Assembly: GCF_001061665.1 (NCBI RefSeq)
Contig: NZ_JVSP01000016.1
Location: forward strand, 1 to 64,000
Source of the DNA: Rothia mucilaginosa
GTDB lineage: Bacteria > Actinomycetota > Actinomycetes > Actinomycetales > Micrococcaceae
Length of the DNA: 64,000 nt
Direction of reading: 5' to 3'
The translations under genes and the position numbers were made by a program. This document shows, piece by piece, positions 16,894-25,608 of this stretch. The number at the start of each line of letters is the position of its first letter. The stretch's first letter is position 1. The notes under the pieces were generated by a model, which was not told the origin of the DNA, did no database searches, and saw nothing but the letters and a program-made list of their open reading frames with translations.

Positions 16894-17979
16894 ATGCCTT
16901 TCCTCAACAATCGACTCTCACGACGATTCTTCCTGAAGGGTGCCTCCGCCGCCACCGCAGCAGGCGCCCTCGCACTGCAGGCCCAGGCTGCAAACGCAGA
17001 TGAAGCCCCCAAGACCGCCGAGTCCCCGGCCGCCGCCGAGGAGACCAAGGGTCCGCGCCTCACCATCCAGCGCGCCACCATCACCGAAGACGGAATGACC
17101 GTCAGCTACACCGCGCACGGCCTGCGCGAACTCCTCACCGAAGGCACCACCCTGACCGTGCGCCACGGCTACGTGCGCGACAACTCCTTCGAAACCCTGC
17201 GCTCCTGGCCGCTCACCCCCGAATTCAACGGTGACGAAGACACCTTCAGTGGTAGCGACCAGTTCCCCATCGAACTCATTCAGCCCGAGGGTGTGGACCA
17301 CGCCCTGCAGCTGGATATCTGCACCGACCCCTGGGGGCAGGAAATCGCCCACCAGGTCGCCGCACGCATCCCCGTGGTCGAAACCAAGATCCTGAAGACC
17401 TCCTTTGAAGACGTGCCCGGCAACCACCCCTACGCCGACGACATTCGCGTGGCCAACCAGAAGAAGTGGCTGCTGCCCAACCCGCAGACCGGCGCCTTCG
17501 AGCCGGACCGCGCCGTCACCCGCGAAGAGGTCATCGCCCTGCTCAACCGTGCGGCGGGTCGTCCCGGCGTGAGCGAGAACTCGGAAGTCGCACCCTACGC
17601 GGATGCGGTAGACCGCCCCGCCGCGAACGCCCTGCACTGGGCGCGCGACCGCAAGATTGCTGAACCGATCGCTAGCGGCGAGCGCATCGACCCGACTGCC
17701 CCGATCTCGCACGAGGAGCTGGCGGCGGTGCTGTACCAGTACAACACCGAGGTGCAGCTCTCCGAGCTGGAGGATGCCTTGGGCTCCCGTTTCCGCGATG
17801 TGCTGGGTGCGGGTCCGCTGCACCGTTACGTTGCGTGGGCTGGCGCGAACGATATCGTGCTGGACTCTTCGGGTGAGTTCAAGCCGACCGCCCCGACGAC
17901 CCGCGCGGAGCTGGCTCGCTTCATTCGCCGCTACAAGCTGCAGAACTTGCTGTTCCCCGATTTCTCGTATGTCTCCTAA
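16894..17979 (+). CDS. Tat-exported SLH-domain surface protein
   Basis: Secreted protein of 361 residues from ATG 16894; a GTG at 16879 would add five residues. The N-terminus has a twin-arginine signal (SRRFFLKG) and an Ala-rich hydrophobic region ending AQAANADE. A beta-rich domain covers about residues 45-165, followed by three C-terminal SLH-like repeats (SFEDVPGNHPYADDIRVAN; VAPYADAVDRPAANALHWA; RFRDVLGAGPLHRYVAWAG). SLH domains usually bind secondary cell-wall polymers, so the protein is probably held non-covalently on the wall. It resembles the Tat-SLH gene at 39.3-40.4 kb. A good terminator follows. The function of the N-terminal domain is unknown. Confidence 0.85.
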   Translation: MPFLNNRLSRRFFLKGASAATAAGALALQAQAANADEAPKTAESPAAAEETKGPRLTIQRATITEDGMTVSYTAHGLRELLTEGTTLTVRHGYVRDNSFETLRSWPLTPEFNGDEDTFSGSDQFPIELIQPEGVDHALQLDICTDPWGQEIAHQVAARIPVVETKILKTSFEDVPGNHPYADDIRVANQKKWLLPNPQTGAFEPDRAVTREEVIALLNRAAGRPGVSENSEVAPYADAVDRPAANALHWARDRKIAEPIASGERIDPTAPISHEELAAVLYQYNTEVQLSELEDALGSRFRDVLGAGPLHRYVAWAGANDIVLDSSGEFKPTAPTTRAELARFIRRYKLQNLLFPDFSYVS

Positions 17980-18328
17980 TTTTTAGCTATCCCTGGCGTT
18001 GCGCGCTGGGTAGCGTGAAACCCCCGTCTTCTGGCTTTTGCTGGAGGCGGGGGTTTTGTTGTGCGGGTTTAGCGACAGGCTGTGCCTGGCACGTGAAATT
18101 TTTGCGTCATATATACCTGAAATCTTGCAAAAACCTAGGAGCTAAGTAAGTATTACCTAGAAGGTAAATTAATGATTGCCTTACTTAATACTGTGTGAAG
18201 GCTAGTTCACTCCTTGTGGGTGCACGAAACACCCGCCGCATAAGGCAGAAAAACACGGCGCCTCACCGCCCCTCAAACAGGGGAGAGGCACCCCTTCACA
18301 CGCCACCCACACGATAAAGGACATACAT
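17980..18328 (+). promoter_or_regulatory. Terminator plus nested operator-like palindromes before the propeller gene
   Basis: A terminator stem AAACCCCCG (18018-18026) / CGGGGGTTT (18048-18056) ends the SLH gene. Further on, an inner palindrome TTACCT-AGA-AGGTAA (18153-18167) is nested inside an outer pair TAAGTAAG (18143-18150) / CTTACTTA (18180-18187). The string AGGTAAATT followed by ATG and then TTACTT is also present upstream of the second propeller gene, near 21741. This looks like a shared operator. The half-sites point outward, unlike a DtxR box. Confidence 0.6.
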
Positions 18329-21316
18329 ATGAACCTCGCATCGAGCAAGGTATTCAAGGGCCTCGCCGTTGGCTCGCTGGCACTGGCAATCTCGGGCGTT
18401 GCCACCATCCCCGCATCGTTCGCTGCGGACCCCGCCCCGGCGGCAAGCCAGAGCAGCGACGCTCGCACCATTGCAGACAAGGCCATGGCGAAGATTACCC
18501 AGGGCCTGCCCGGTCAGTTCCAGGTCGCTTACTCCAAGAAGACCAACAAGATTTGGGTTGCGGGCACCGCGGACCGCGACAAGCACGTCTCCACCATCGC
18601 CCGCATTGACGCGAACTCCCTGAAGATTGAGGCCGTCGCCGAGCTGCCTATCGTCAAGAACGACAAGGGCTACCAGTACGATGCGGCCTACGGCATCACC
18701 GTTGACGACGTGGACGGCACCGTATGGGTCACCAACACCACCGACAACTCCATTTCCGTGTATGACCAGGAAACCCTGCAGCAGACCTGGACCACCGCCG
18801 GTATTGCAGAGACCGATCCGAACTGGATTGAGCACCCCCGTTCTGTGCTCGTCGACCACGAGTCCGGTAAGGCGTTCGTCACCGGCCGCTTCTTCGTCTC
18901 CGCTATCGACCTGAAGACCAAGCAGGTTGAGAAGATCCAGCTCGAGGGCGCACCCGACGGCGGCACCCGCTACATCAGCATGAACATCCTGGTTGACGGA
19001 GGTAAGCTGTACGTTCCCGAGCGTACCGGCGGTAAGATTTTCGTCGTCGACACCAAGACCTTCAAGGTGGAAAGCACCTTCGACACCAAGGGTAACGCTG
19101 AGGGTGAGGTTCGCCCCTCCGACATCGCGATTGACCACTCCCAGAACGAAATCTACGTCTCCTCCCAGGGCGTGAAGGGTGTGAACTCCGGCGTGTCCAT
19201 CTACGATGCGACCACCCACGAGTTCAAGAAGTTCATCCCGGTCGGCACCCAGGCACTCGCACTGGACAACGACGAGGCGAACGACCTGGTGTATGTCTCT
19301 GACTTTGGCACCGGCAAGGTCGGCGTGATTGACGGCGGCGCAGCAGACAAGCTGATCGCCGAGGTCGCCATGAACGGCGGCAAGGCAAACGACCTGGTTG
19401 TGCTGCCCAACGGCTCCGTGGTCGCTGTGGACAAGCAGGCTGGCGCAACCGCAACCGTGCCCTACGTGCTCGATGGCACCACCGGCACCGTCAGCACCTC
19501 GGACAAGGTCACCAGCAAGCCTTCTAAGGACAAGCAGGGCAACGAGGTTCCCGCCAAGACCTCCGAGATTCAGGCGAACTCCATCCTGAAGTTCAAGGTC
19601 ACCGCAACCGCGGGCGACAACTCCGAGGTCAAGCAGGTCACCCCCGAAACCCGCGAGTTCCAGGGCTACCCGGCAACCGCCACCAAGACCACCAAGGCAA
19701 CCGACACCACCACCCCCTCCACCGAGGCACACCGCACCGTGGATGCATCCGGTAGCGTCGCAAATATCATTCAGGGCCTGCCCGGTCAGTTCCAGGTTGG
19801 CTACTCCAAGAAGAACCACAAGCTCTTCGTGCCCACCGTGGGTGCGCGAGGCAATCTTGCTTCCTCCCTGGCACGCGTGGATGCAGACACCCTGCAGACC
19901 GAGGCCTTCGCCGAGCTGCCCGTCAAGCAGAACGACAAGGGCCAGTACGGCTACACCTCTGCGTACGGCGTGACCGTCGATGACGTGGACGGCACCGTCT
20001 GGGTCACCAACACCACCGACAACTCCGTGGCAGTGTACGATCAGCAGACCCTCAAGCTCATCTGGACCAACGAGGGCGTGAAGGAGGGCGACCCGAACTG
20101 GATTGAGCACCCCCGTTCTGTGCTCGTCGACCACGAGTCCGGTAAAGCGTTCGTGACCGGCCGCTTCTTCGTCTCCGCAATCGACCTGAAGACCAAGCAG
20201 GTTGAAAAGATTCAGCTCGAGGGCGCGCCTGATAATGGCACCCGCTACATCAGCATGAACCTGTTCCTGGACGGCGGCAAGCTGTACGTTCCCGAGCGTA
20301 CCGGCGGTAAGCTCTTCGTCGTGGACGCCAAGACCTTCAAGGTTGAGAAGACCATCCAGACTCAGGGTGAGGACTCCACGGTTGAGGTTCGCCCCTCCGA
20401 CGTTGCAGTGGACCGTTCCCTGGGCGAAATCTACGTCTCCTCCCAGGGCGTGAAGGGCGTCAATTCCGGTATTTCCGTGTACGACCTGCGCACCGGCGAG
20501 TTCAAGAAGTTCGTCAAGTTCGGCACCCAGGCGCTCGCCCTGGAGCACGATGAGGATAGCGACCTGGTGTACGTGACCGACTTCGGCACCGGTAAGGTGG
20601 CGGTCTTCGATGGCCGCGCCGACGAGGTGATTGGCGAGGTCGAGATGAACGGCGCCGCCGCGAACGACGTGACCCTGCTCAAGGACGGCTCCGTGCTGGT
20701 CCTCGACAAGAAGGACCGCGACGATAAGGTCACCCTGCCCTACGTGCTCAACGGCACCACCGGAGAGATTAGCACCGCCAGCGAGTACACCACCCTGCCC
20801 GGCAAGGATCGCCAGGGTAACGACGTGCCCGCATCGGTTCAGCAGCTGAAGGCCAACTCGATTCTGAAGTTCAAGGTTGGTCTGAAGGACACCGACGAGA
20901 GCGTGGCTCCCGTGACCCTCACCCCGACCGCCCTGCAGTTCGCGGGCTACCCGACGGTGACCGGTGTGAAGGCCGATGAGTCGAAGCCGACTGACCCGAA
21001 GTCTGAGGACGCTAAGAAGGACAACTCTTCGACCCCCGCTCCCTCGCAGTCGGCCGATTCGGTCACCGACGCGAAGGATACTGCGAAGTCCGATGCAAAG
21101 ACCGATAGCAAGAGCGGTTCTCGGGACGAGCTGAACCCCTCCAAGGATGGCGTGAAGGCCGACCTTTCCGGTTCCTCGCAGGCTCAGCGCGAGGGTGGCT
21201 CCTCGAAGGGTGCTCTGGCCAGCACCGGTGCGAACGGCGTGGCCGGCCTGCTGGCCGTGGGTTCGGTTGCCCTGCTGGGTGGCGCAGCCATCCTGGTTCG
21301 CCGTCGCAAGGCCTAA
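18329..21316 (+). CDS. Wall-anchored protein with two tandem beta-propellers and LASTG sortase signal
   Basis: Secreted surface protein of 995 residues. A Sec signal ends PASFAA near residue 33. Two homologous YncE/YVTN-like beta-propeller units follow, at roughly residues 50-440 and 470-860; both contain ITQGLPGQFQV, DDVDGTVWVTNTTDNS, DPNWIEHPRSVLVDHESG, EVRPSD and YVSSQGVKGVNSG. A Ser/Asp/Lys-rich stalk precedes LASTG, a hydrophobic segment and a final RRRKA. LAxTG motifs are typical of class E sortases in high-G+C Gram-positives. A 733-residue paralogue lies downstream. Ligand and role are unknown; the paired propeller genes and shared upstream motifs suggest one regulon. Confidence 0.88.
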   Translation: MNLASSKVFKGLAVGSLALAISGVATIPASFAADPAPAASQSSDARTIADKAMAKITQGLPGQFQVAYSKKTNKIWVAGTADRDKHVSTIARIDANSLKIEAVAELPIVKNDKGYQYDAAYGITVDDVDGTVWVTNTTDNSISVYDQETLQQTWTTAGIAETDPNWIEHPRSVLVDHESGKAFVTGRFFVSAIDLKTKQVEKIQLEGAPDGGTRYISMNILVDGGKLYVPERTGGKIFVVDTKTFKVESTFDTKGNAEGEVRPSDIAIDHSQNEIYVSSQGVKGVNSGVSIYDATTHEFKKFIPVGTQALALDNDEANDLVYVSDFGTGKVGVIDGGAADKLIAEVAMNGGKANDLVVLPNGSVVAVDKQAGATATVPYVLDGTTGTVSTSDKVTSKPSKDKQGNEVPAKTSEIQANSILKFKVTATAGDNSEVKQVTPETREFQGYPATATKTTKATDTTTPSTEAHRTVDASGSVANIIQGLPGQFQVGYSKKNHKLFVPTVGARGNLASSLARVDADTLQTEAFAELPVKQNDKGQYGYTSAYGVTVDDVDGTVWVTNTTDNSVAVYDQQTLKLIWTNEGVKEGDPNWIEHPRSVLVDHESGKAFVTGRFFVSAIDLKTKQVEKIQLEGAPDNGTRYISMNLFLDGGKLYVPERTGGKLFVVDAKTFKVEKTIQTQGEDSTVEVRPSDVAVDRSLGEIYVSSQGVKGVNSGISVYDLRTGEFKKFVKFGTQALALEHDEDSDLVYVTDFGTGKVAVFDGRADEVIGEVEMNGAAANDVTLLKDGSVLVLDKKDRDDKVTLPYVLNGTTGEISTASEYTTLPGKDRQGNDVPASVQQLKANSILKFKVGLKDTDESVAPVTLTPTALQFAGYPTVTGVKADESKPTDPKSEDAKKDNSSTPAPSQSADSVTDAKDTAKSDAKTDSKSGSRDELNPSKDGVKADLSGSSQAQREGGSSKGALASTGANGVAGLLAVGSVALLGGAAILVRRRKA

Positions 21317-21873
21317 GCTGTAACCGCCGACTTGCCATAAGGAGGCGGTGAATAGCAGCGGTTAGCGACCGTTCCGAGCTGCTGCGTGAGGCGGGCTCCC
21401 GGCCCCGCCGCAATCGTCGAGATTGCGGCGGGGGAGGGGCCCGCCTTTTGCGTGCTATTGGGTGCGTTCGCACGAACGGAAAAGTGATGTCGTTGAGGGA
21501 AGAATAGTGCATCGGAATAATGTACCGGGTGAAGCAAATTTTTACATTAATGTGTAAATATAAGAGCTAATGAATATCAGGCTGACCAGGGTTTTTGCCT
21601 CCCGGGGAAGGTAAATCTCCCTCTAAGGGTTCAACGTTCACGTGATGCTCAAGGTAAATTCGCGGGATGCGCCCAAAAATATTGAACACACCCTCGACAT
21701 AGCTTGTATTTTCCTGGGAAAACACTGAGGATAAGAGGGTAGGTAAATTTATGCATTACTTGCGCTTCTGCTCCCGCTGTCGTTGAGCGTGTCACCGCAC
21801 GCTCACGAGGTGTCTCGTTAGCACCTCGACGCGGCAGTGGAGTACTTCCGTTACATCTCTACAAGGACACACA
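21317..21873 (+). promoter_or_regulatory. Intergenic region: terminator and AGGTAAAT repeats
   Basis: A 12-bp stem CCCCGCCGCAAT (21403-21414) / ATTGCGGCGGGG (21422-21433), followed by CCCGCCTTTT, terminates the first propeller gene. AGGTAAAT then occurs three times (near 21611, 21652 and 21741). The last copy, AGGTAAATTTATG followed by TTACTT, closely resembles the motif upstream of the first propeller gene. No gene is seen. Confidence 0.6.
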
Positions 21874-24075
21874 TTGAACCTCACTCCTCCTTCGGGTAAG
21901 GCGCTGAAGGGTATCGTTGCTGGCTCCCTCGCGCTCGCCATTTCCGGCGCGTCCATGATTCCTGCCTCCTTCGCAGCGCAGAACACCGCGCAACCGACCA
22001 CGACCCAGTCCGCTTCCTCCTCCGACGCAGAAAGCACTGAAAGCCGCGTCGTGGATGTCTCCGCATCCACCGCCCAGATTACTCAGGGCCTGCCCGGTCA
22101 GTACCAGGTGGCCTACTCGCAGGCGCACCACAAGATCTGGATGGTTGGCGTGGGTGGCAGTAGCAACCTGGCCTCCACCATCGCGCGTGTCGATGCAGAC
22201 ACCATGAAGATTGAAGAAGTAGCGGTCCTTCCCTTCGAATATGACGCAAACGGCCAGTTCGGCTACGTTTCTGCGTACGGTATTACCGTCGATGATGCCA
22301 ACGGTACCGTGTGGGTCACCAACACGACCGACAACTCCCTCTCCGTGTTCGACCAGGAGACCATGGAGCAGATCTGGACCAGTCACGGCATGTCCCAGGC
22401 CGATCCGAACTGGATTGAGCACCCCCGCGAGGTTCGCGTGGATAACGCATCGGGCAAGGTGTTCGTGACCGGCCGCTACTACGTCTCGGCTATCGACATG
22501 AAAACCTTCGAGGTCACCAAGATTCAGCTGCAGGGTGCACCCGACGGCGGCACCCGCTACATCGGCATGAACGTGGCTATCGACGGCGACAAGCTGTATG
22601 TGCCCGAGCGCACCAGCGGCAAGCTCTTCGTGATTAACACCAAGACCCTGAAGACCGAGCAGGTCATCCAGACCCGGGGCGAGGACTCTTCGGTTGAGGT
22701 TCGCCCCTCCGATGTGTCCATCGATCACTCCCAGAATGAAATCTACGTATCCTCTCAGGGTGTGAAGGGCGTTAACTCCGGCATCTCGGTGTACGACCTG
22801 AAGACCGGTGCGTTCAAGAAGTTCGTCAAGTTCGGCACCCAGGCCCTGGCCATGGTCAACGATGAAGAGCGCGACCTCGTGTACGTCTCCGATTTCGGCA
22901 CCGGTAAGATTGCCATCTTTGATGCCAAGACCGACCGCGTGATTGGCGAGGTCGAGATGAACGGCGGCAAGGCTAACGACCTGACCCTCGCCGACGACGG
23001 CTCCGTTGTGGCCGTGGACAAGCAGGACATTGAGGGTGCAACCGCCTCCGTGCCTTACGTTCTCGACCCGAAGACCGGCGACGGTTCGACCACCGACAAC
23101 TACATGTCCAAGGCTCGGGTTGGCCGCGATGGCAAGACCATCCCCTCCACCCGCGAGGTTCTCAAGCCGAACTCCATCATGAAGTTCCACATCGAGCTTG
23201 CCGACGGCGAATTCACCTCGCCCGCAACGATTGTTCCTTCCAAGCTGGCCTTCCAGGGTTACCCGAAGGAAGCGCTGCCCGTGATTATCGGCCCCACCCT
23301 GAACTTCGCGGAGGGCACGATTGACATCACTCGCCCCTACACCTTCCACGTCACCGGCGCTGATTTTGATAAGCCCCCGGCCGAGGGTATTCGCCTCTTC
23401 CTGGTTAAGGACGGCGAGTGGCTTCCCGGCAACGACAAGCTGACCGACAGCGAGCTGCAGAACATCCAGAAGATCTCCACGGTTATTCCGGCCAGCGACT
23501 TCGTGTACAACGAGAAGACCGGTAAGTACTCCTTCAGCGGCACCCTGCGCGTACCGGCAAACACCTTGAAGTACGGCCAGGGCTACCTGCTCGGCACCGT
23601 GACTGCCGGTTCCGACGTTGCCATGAATCGCGACTACGATTCGGCTCGTGCGCTGATTGTTAACGACGTTCAGGAAGACGCGGATAAGGCTGATAACCGC
23701 GCCACCTCGGATGACTCGAGCAAGCCGAGCCAGCCTGCAGAGTCGCCTGCCGCCCAGCAGCAGGATAACGCTCAGTCCAAGACTGCTGACTCGAACGCCC
23801 CTGCCGCACAGGAGCAGATGGGTTCCACCGTGAAGACTCCCGCGAAGAAGAGCTCTTCGTCGCAGCCGGCCTCGAACTCTTCTTCCTCGTCTCAGTCCTC
23901 CTCTCAGTCAAAGGGCTCTAACGCTCAGGTAAATGCCTCCGCGACGAAGTCCTCGACCCAGAGCGGTTCGCTGGCTAAGACCGGCGCACAGAGCGTTCTG
24001 AGCCTGGCTGCCGTGGGCGCTTTCGTCCTGATTGCCGGCGCCACCCTGGTGGTGCTGCGTCGCCGTAAGTCCTAG
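21874..24075 (+). CDS. Wall-anchored protein with one beta-propeller, Ig-like domain and LAKTG signal
   Basis: Paralogue of the upstream gene, 733 residues. The start is an unusual TTG at 21874: its context ACAAGGACACACATTGAACCT (two adjoining parts) aligns with AAAGGACATACATATGAACCT of the paralogue, so the initiator has changed by one base. A Sec signal (ISGASMIPASFAA) is followed by a single propeller at about residues 60-440. Next come an Ig-like segment (about 470-590, with FHVTGADFDKPPAEGIRLFL and LRVPANTLKYGQGY), a long Ser/Gln-rich stalk and LAKTG with membrane helix and RRRKS. The Ig-like segment resembles modules of the SLH proteins at 29-36 kb, linking the two surface families. Confidence 0.87.
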   Translation: MNLTPPSGKALKGIVAGSLALAISGASMIPASFAAQNTAQPTTTQSASSSDAESTESRVVDVSASTAQITQGLPGQYQVAYSQAHHKIWMVGVGGSSNLASTIARVDADTMKIEEVAVLPFEYDANGQFGYVSAYGITVDDANGTVWVTNTTDNSLSVFDQETMEQIWTSHGMSQADPNWIEHPREVRVDNASGKVFVTGRYYVSAIDMKTFEVTKIQLQGAPDGGTRYIGMNVAIDGDKLYVPERTSGKLFVINTKTLKTEQVIQTRGEDSSVEVRPSDVSIDHSQNEIYVSSQGVKGVNSGISVYDLKTGAFKKFVKFGTQALAMVNDEERDLVYVSDFGTGKIAIFDAKTDRVIGEVEMNGGKANDLTLADDGSVVAVDKQDIEGATASVPYVLDPKTGDGSTTDNYMSKARVGRDGKTIPSTREVLKPNSIMKFHIELADGEFTSPATIVPSKLAFQGYPKEALPVIIGPTLNFAEGTIDITRPYTFHVTGADFDKPPAEGIRLFLVKDGEWLPGNDKLTDSELQNIQKISTVIPASDFVYNEKTGKYSFSGTLRVPANTLKYGQGYLLGTVTAGSDVAMNRDYDSARALIVNDVQEDADKADNRATSDDSSKPSQPAESPAAQQQDNAQSKTADSNAPAAQEQMGSTVKTPAKKSSSSQPASNSSSSSQSSSQSKGSNAQVNASATKSSTQSGSLAKTGAQSVLSLAAVGAFVLIAGATLVVLRRRKS

Positions 24076-24114
24076 CCTGTAACGGTATCTGACCGGTTCT
24101 TATCGGTCCTTCCG

Positions 24115-24150
24115 GATGCGCCCCGTACCGAGTGTGCGGGGCGCATCTGT
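24115..24150 (+). terminator. Terminator after the second propeller gene
   Basis: A perfect 11-bp stem GATGCGCCCCG (24115-24125) / CGGGGCGCATC (24137-24147) with an 11-base loop. Confidence 0.8.
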
Positions 24151-24324
24151 ATGGGGGCGCTGATGCGGGTTGGGGAAGCGGTCGGCAATATCTGTTGTGA
24201 CGGCAGAAACCAACATTGGATAATGTGTGACATTTCACTTAATTTCGATTTGGTCGTTTCATAGAATCTCTGTATAGTAGTATGTGTTGTCAGGGAGACC
24301 TGATAAAAGAGATGTAAATCTCAC

Positions 24325-24400
24325 GGCCCCATCGTATAGCGGCCTAGTACTCCGCCCTCTCACGGCGGCAACACCGGTTCAAATCCGGTTGGGGTCACCA
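24325..24400 (+). tRNA. tRNA-Glu (CTC)
   Basis: The cloverleaf starts GGCCCCA and pairs with TGGGGTC (one G-U). The anticodon loop CCTCTCA carries CTC, which decodes GAG. The T arm is CCGGTTCAAATCCGG. CCA is encoded at 24398-24400. A terminator hairpin follows immediately. Confidence 0.96.
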
Positions 24401-24406
24401 CTAGGA

Positions 24407-24445
24407 AAGAAGCTCTTCATCTTCGGATGAAGGGCTTCTTTGTTT
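24407..24445 (+). terminator. Terminator after tRNA-Glu
   Basis: An AAGAAGC..CTTCATC arm pairs with GATGAAG..GCTTCTT across a TTCG tetraloop, with one G-U or mismatch in the middle, followed by TGTTTAT. Confidence 0.8.
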
Positions 24446-24511
24446 ATATCTGTATTCGTTAGAACTCTCTGGCTTTGCGGTGCCGCCGTGAGCCTCTCAA
24501 AGACTAAAAGC

Positions 24512-24576
24512 GAGAAGCCACATGTGTTTCGAAAAGCAACAAACATGGTGGCTTCTCGAAACACATGTGGCTTCTC
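24512..24576. repeat. Perfect 20-bp inverted repeat
   Basis: GAGAAGCCACATGTGTTTCG (24512-24531) is the exact inverse of 24557-24576. The 25-base loop contains an additional partial copy (GTGGCTTCTCG, 24549-24558). It lies downstream of the leftward lipoprotein gene, where it may act as a terminator, but no classic U-tract follows. Confidence 0.8.
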
Positions 24577-24616
24577 AGCGGTATAGGGCGTAGAAACTTT
24601 ACTGCGCCTGTTGAAT

Positions 24617-25444
24617 CTACTGCGCCGAGGCCTCAGCAGAAGCGGTAGTAGCCTCCGCAGAAGCGCTCGGGCTCACCGAAGCAGCCGGCGAAGGCGAAGC
24701 GGTACCGGGAGTACGGCGCACCATACGCCAGGTGCCGTCCTGGTAATGAGCCACAACCTGGCCGGCCACCGGCTTACCCTGGTACTTGAACACATCAGCC
24801 AGGGTCTGGGTGCGGTCGTTGGTCTTGCTGTACACGCCAGCACCCTCGGCGGTATCAATCGTCATCTCGGTAGCCCAGGTGTAGTAACCGGTGCGAGTGT
24901 CCTTCGTGGGGCGATCCGCGGTCAGTGAGAAGACCAGAGGGCGCTCCGAACCAACCACCCAGCCGCTATCAGAGGCGTACATGCTCTGGAATAGCTCGGC
25001 CACCGTGGTGTAGTCACCCGTGTGGTCAATGTTCGTGAAGCGGGCACCGTCGCCGGTGAGCAACAGGTAGTTCAGGGTGGCCTGCCAGTACGCAATGAAC
25101 GCGTGCAGGCCCTCAACGCTGTTCTCACGCAGCTTCGCGGGCTCCAGGGGAACCGGAACGTTCTGAGCCTTGTGCTCCTTCGTACCGGCCTCAAAGGTAC
25201 CGGTCGAGGAGTAATCGGCCAGAACGACCTCGCCCTTCAGGCTGGGTCCGGGCTCAACGGTGGTCGTCGCCTCCGGAGCGGGAGCGACGGAGGCGGAAGG
25301 AGTCGTGCTTGCGCTCGAAGATGCGGTAGTCGCACTCGGCGAGGAAGACGACTCGGAAGAGTTAGAAGAGCAAGCGGCCAGCAGGGTAGCGGCCCCCATA
25401 CCCAACGCAGTTAGCGCGGTACGGCGGGTGTACAGAGTAGACAT
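24617..25444 (-). CDS. Lipoprotein, DUF6318-like, paralogue 1
   Basis: Secreted lipoprotein of 275 residues. TRRTALTALGMGAATLLAAC gives a twin-arginine-containing signal and a lipobox with Cys25. A Ser/Ala/Thr-rich linker follows, then the shared domain with QNVPVPLEPAKLRENSVEGL, YLLLTGDGARF and a C-terminal GTWRMVRRTP, and finally an Ala/Ser-rich tail. The tail after the domain is longer than in the other paralogues. It is the most downstream of three tandem leftward genes of the same family, each with its own spacer of about 160-200 bases. Membrane-anchored; function unknown. Confidence 0.83.
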   Translation of the reverse strand: MSTLYTRRTALTALGMGAATLLAACSSNSSESSSSPSATTASSSASTTPSASVAPAPEATTTVEPGPSLKGEVVLADYSSTGTFEAGTKEHKAQNVPVPLEPAKLRENSVEGLHAFIAYWQATLNYLLLTGDGARFTNIDHTGDYTTVAELFQSMYASDSGWVVGSERPLVFSLTADRPTKDTRTGYYTWATEMTIDTAEGAGVYSKTNDRTQTLADVFKYQGKPVAGQVVAHYQDGTWRMVRRTPGTASPSPAASVSPSASAEATTASAEASAQ

Positions 25445-25608
25445 AAGAATCTTTCTGAGTAATGTACGTGCATGAACAGTTAAAACCAGAATATCGCAGG
25501 CTGGTTCTCAACCCAATATGAAGATCCGATAGTGCAAAAAATGCGGCGGATGCTCGCACACTAGGCGCTAAAGCATCCGCCGATAGAGGTGCACCGTCGG
25601 GAGGCTGA

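Noticed and set aside
18153-18187. DtxR/IdeR iron box upstream of the first propeller gene
   Set aside because: The half-sites are oriented outward (ACCT then AGGT), opposite to the known box, and the spacing does not fit.
18296-20548. 750-codon frame antisense to the first propeller gene
   Set aside because: High-G+C third-position bias opens the antisense frame. The plus-strand frame has a signal peptide, propeller repeats and a sorting signal.
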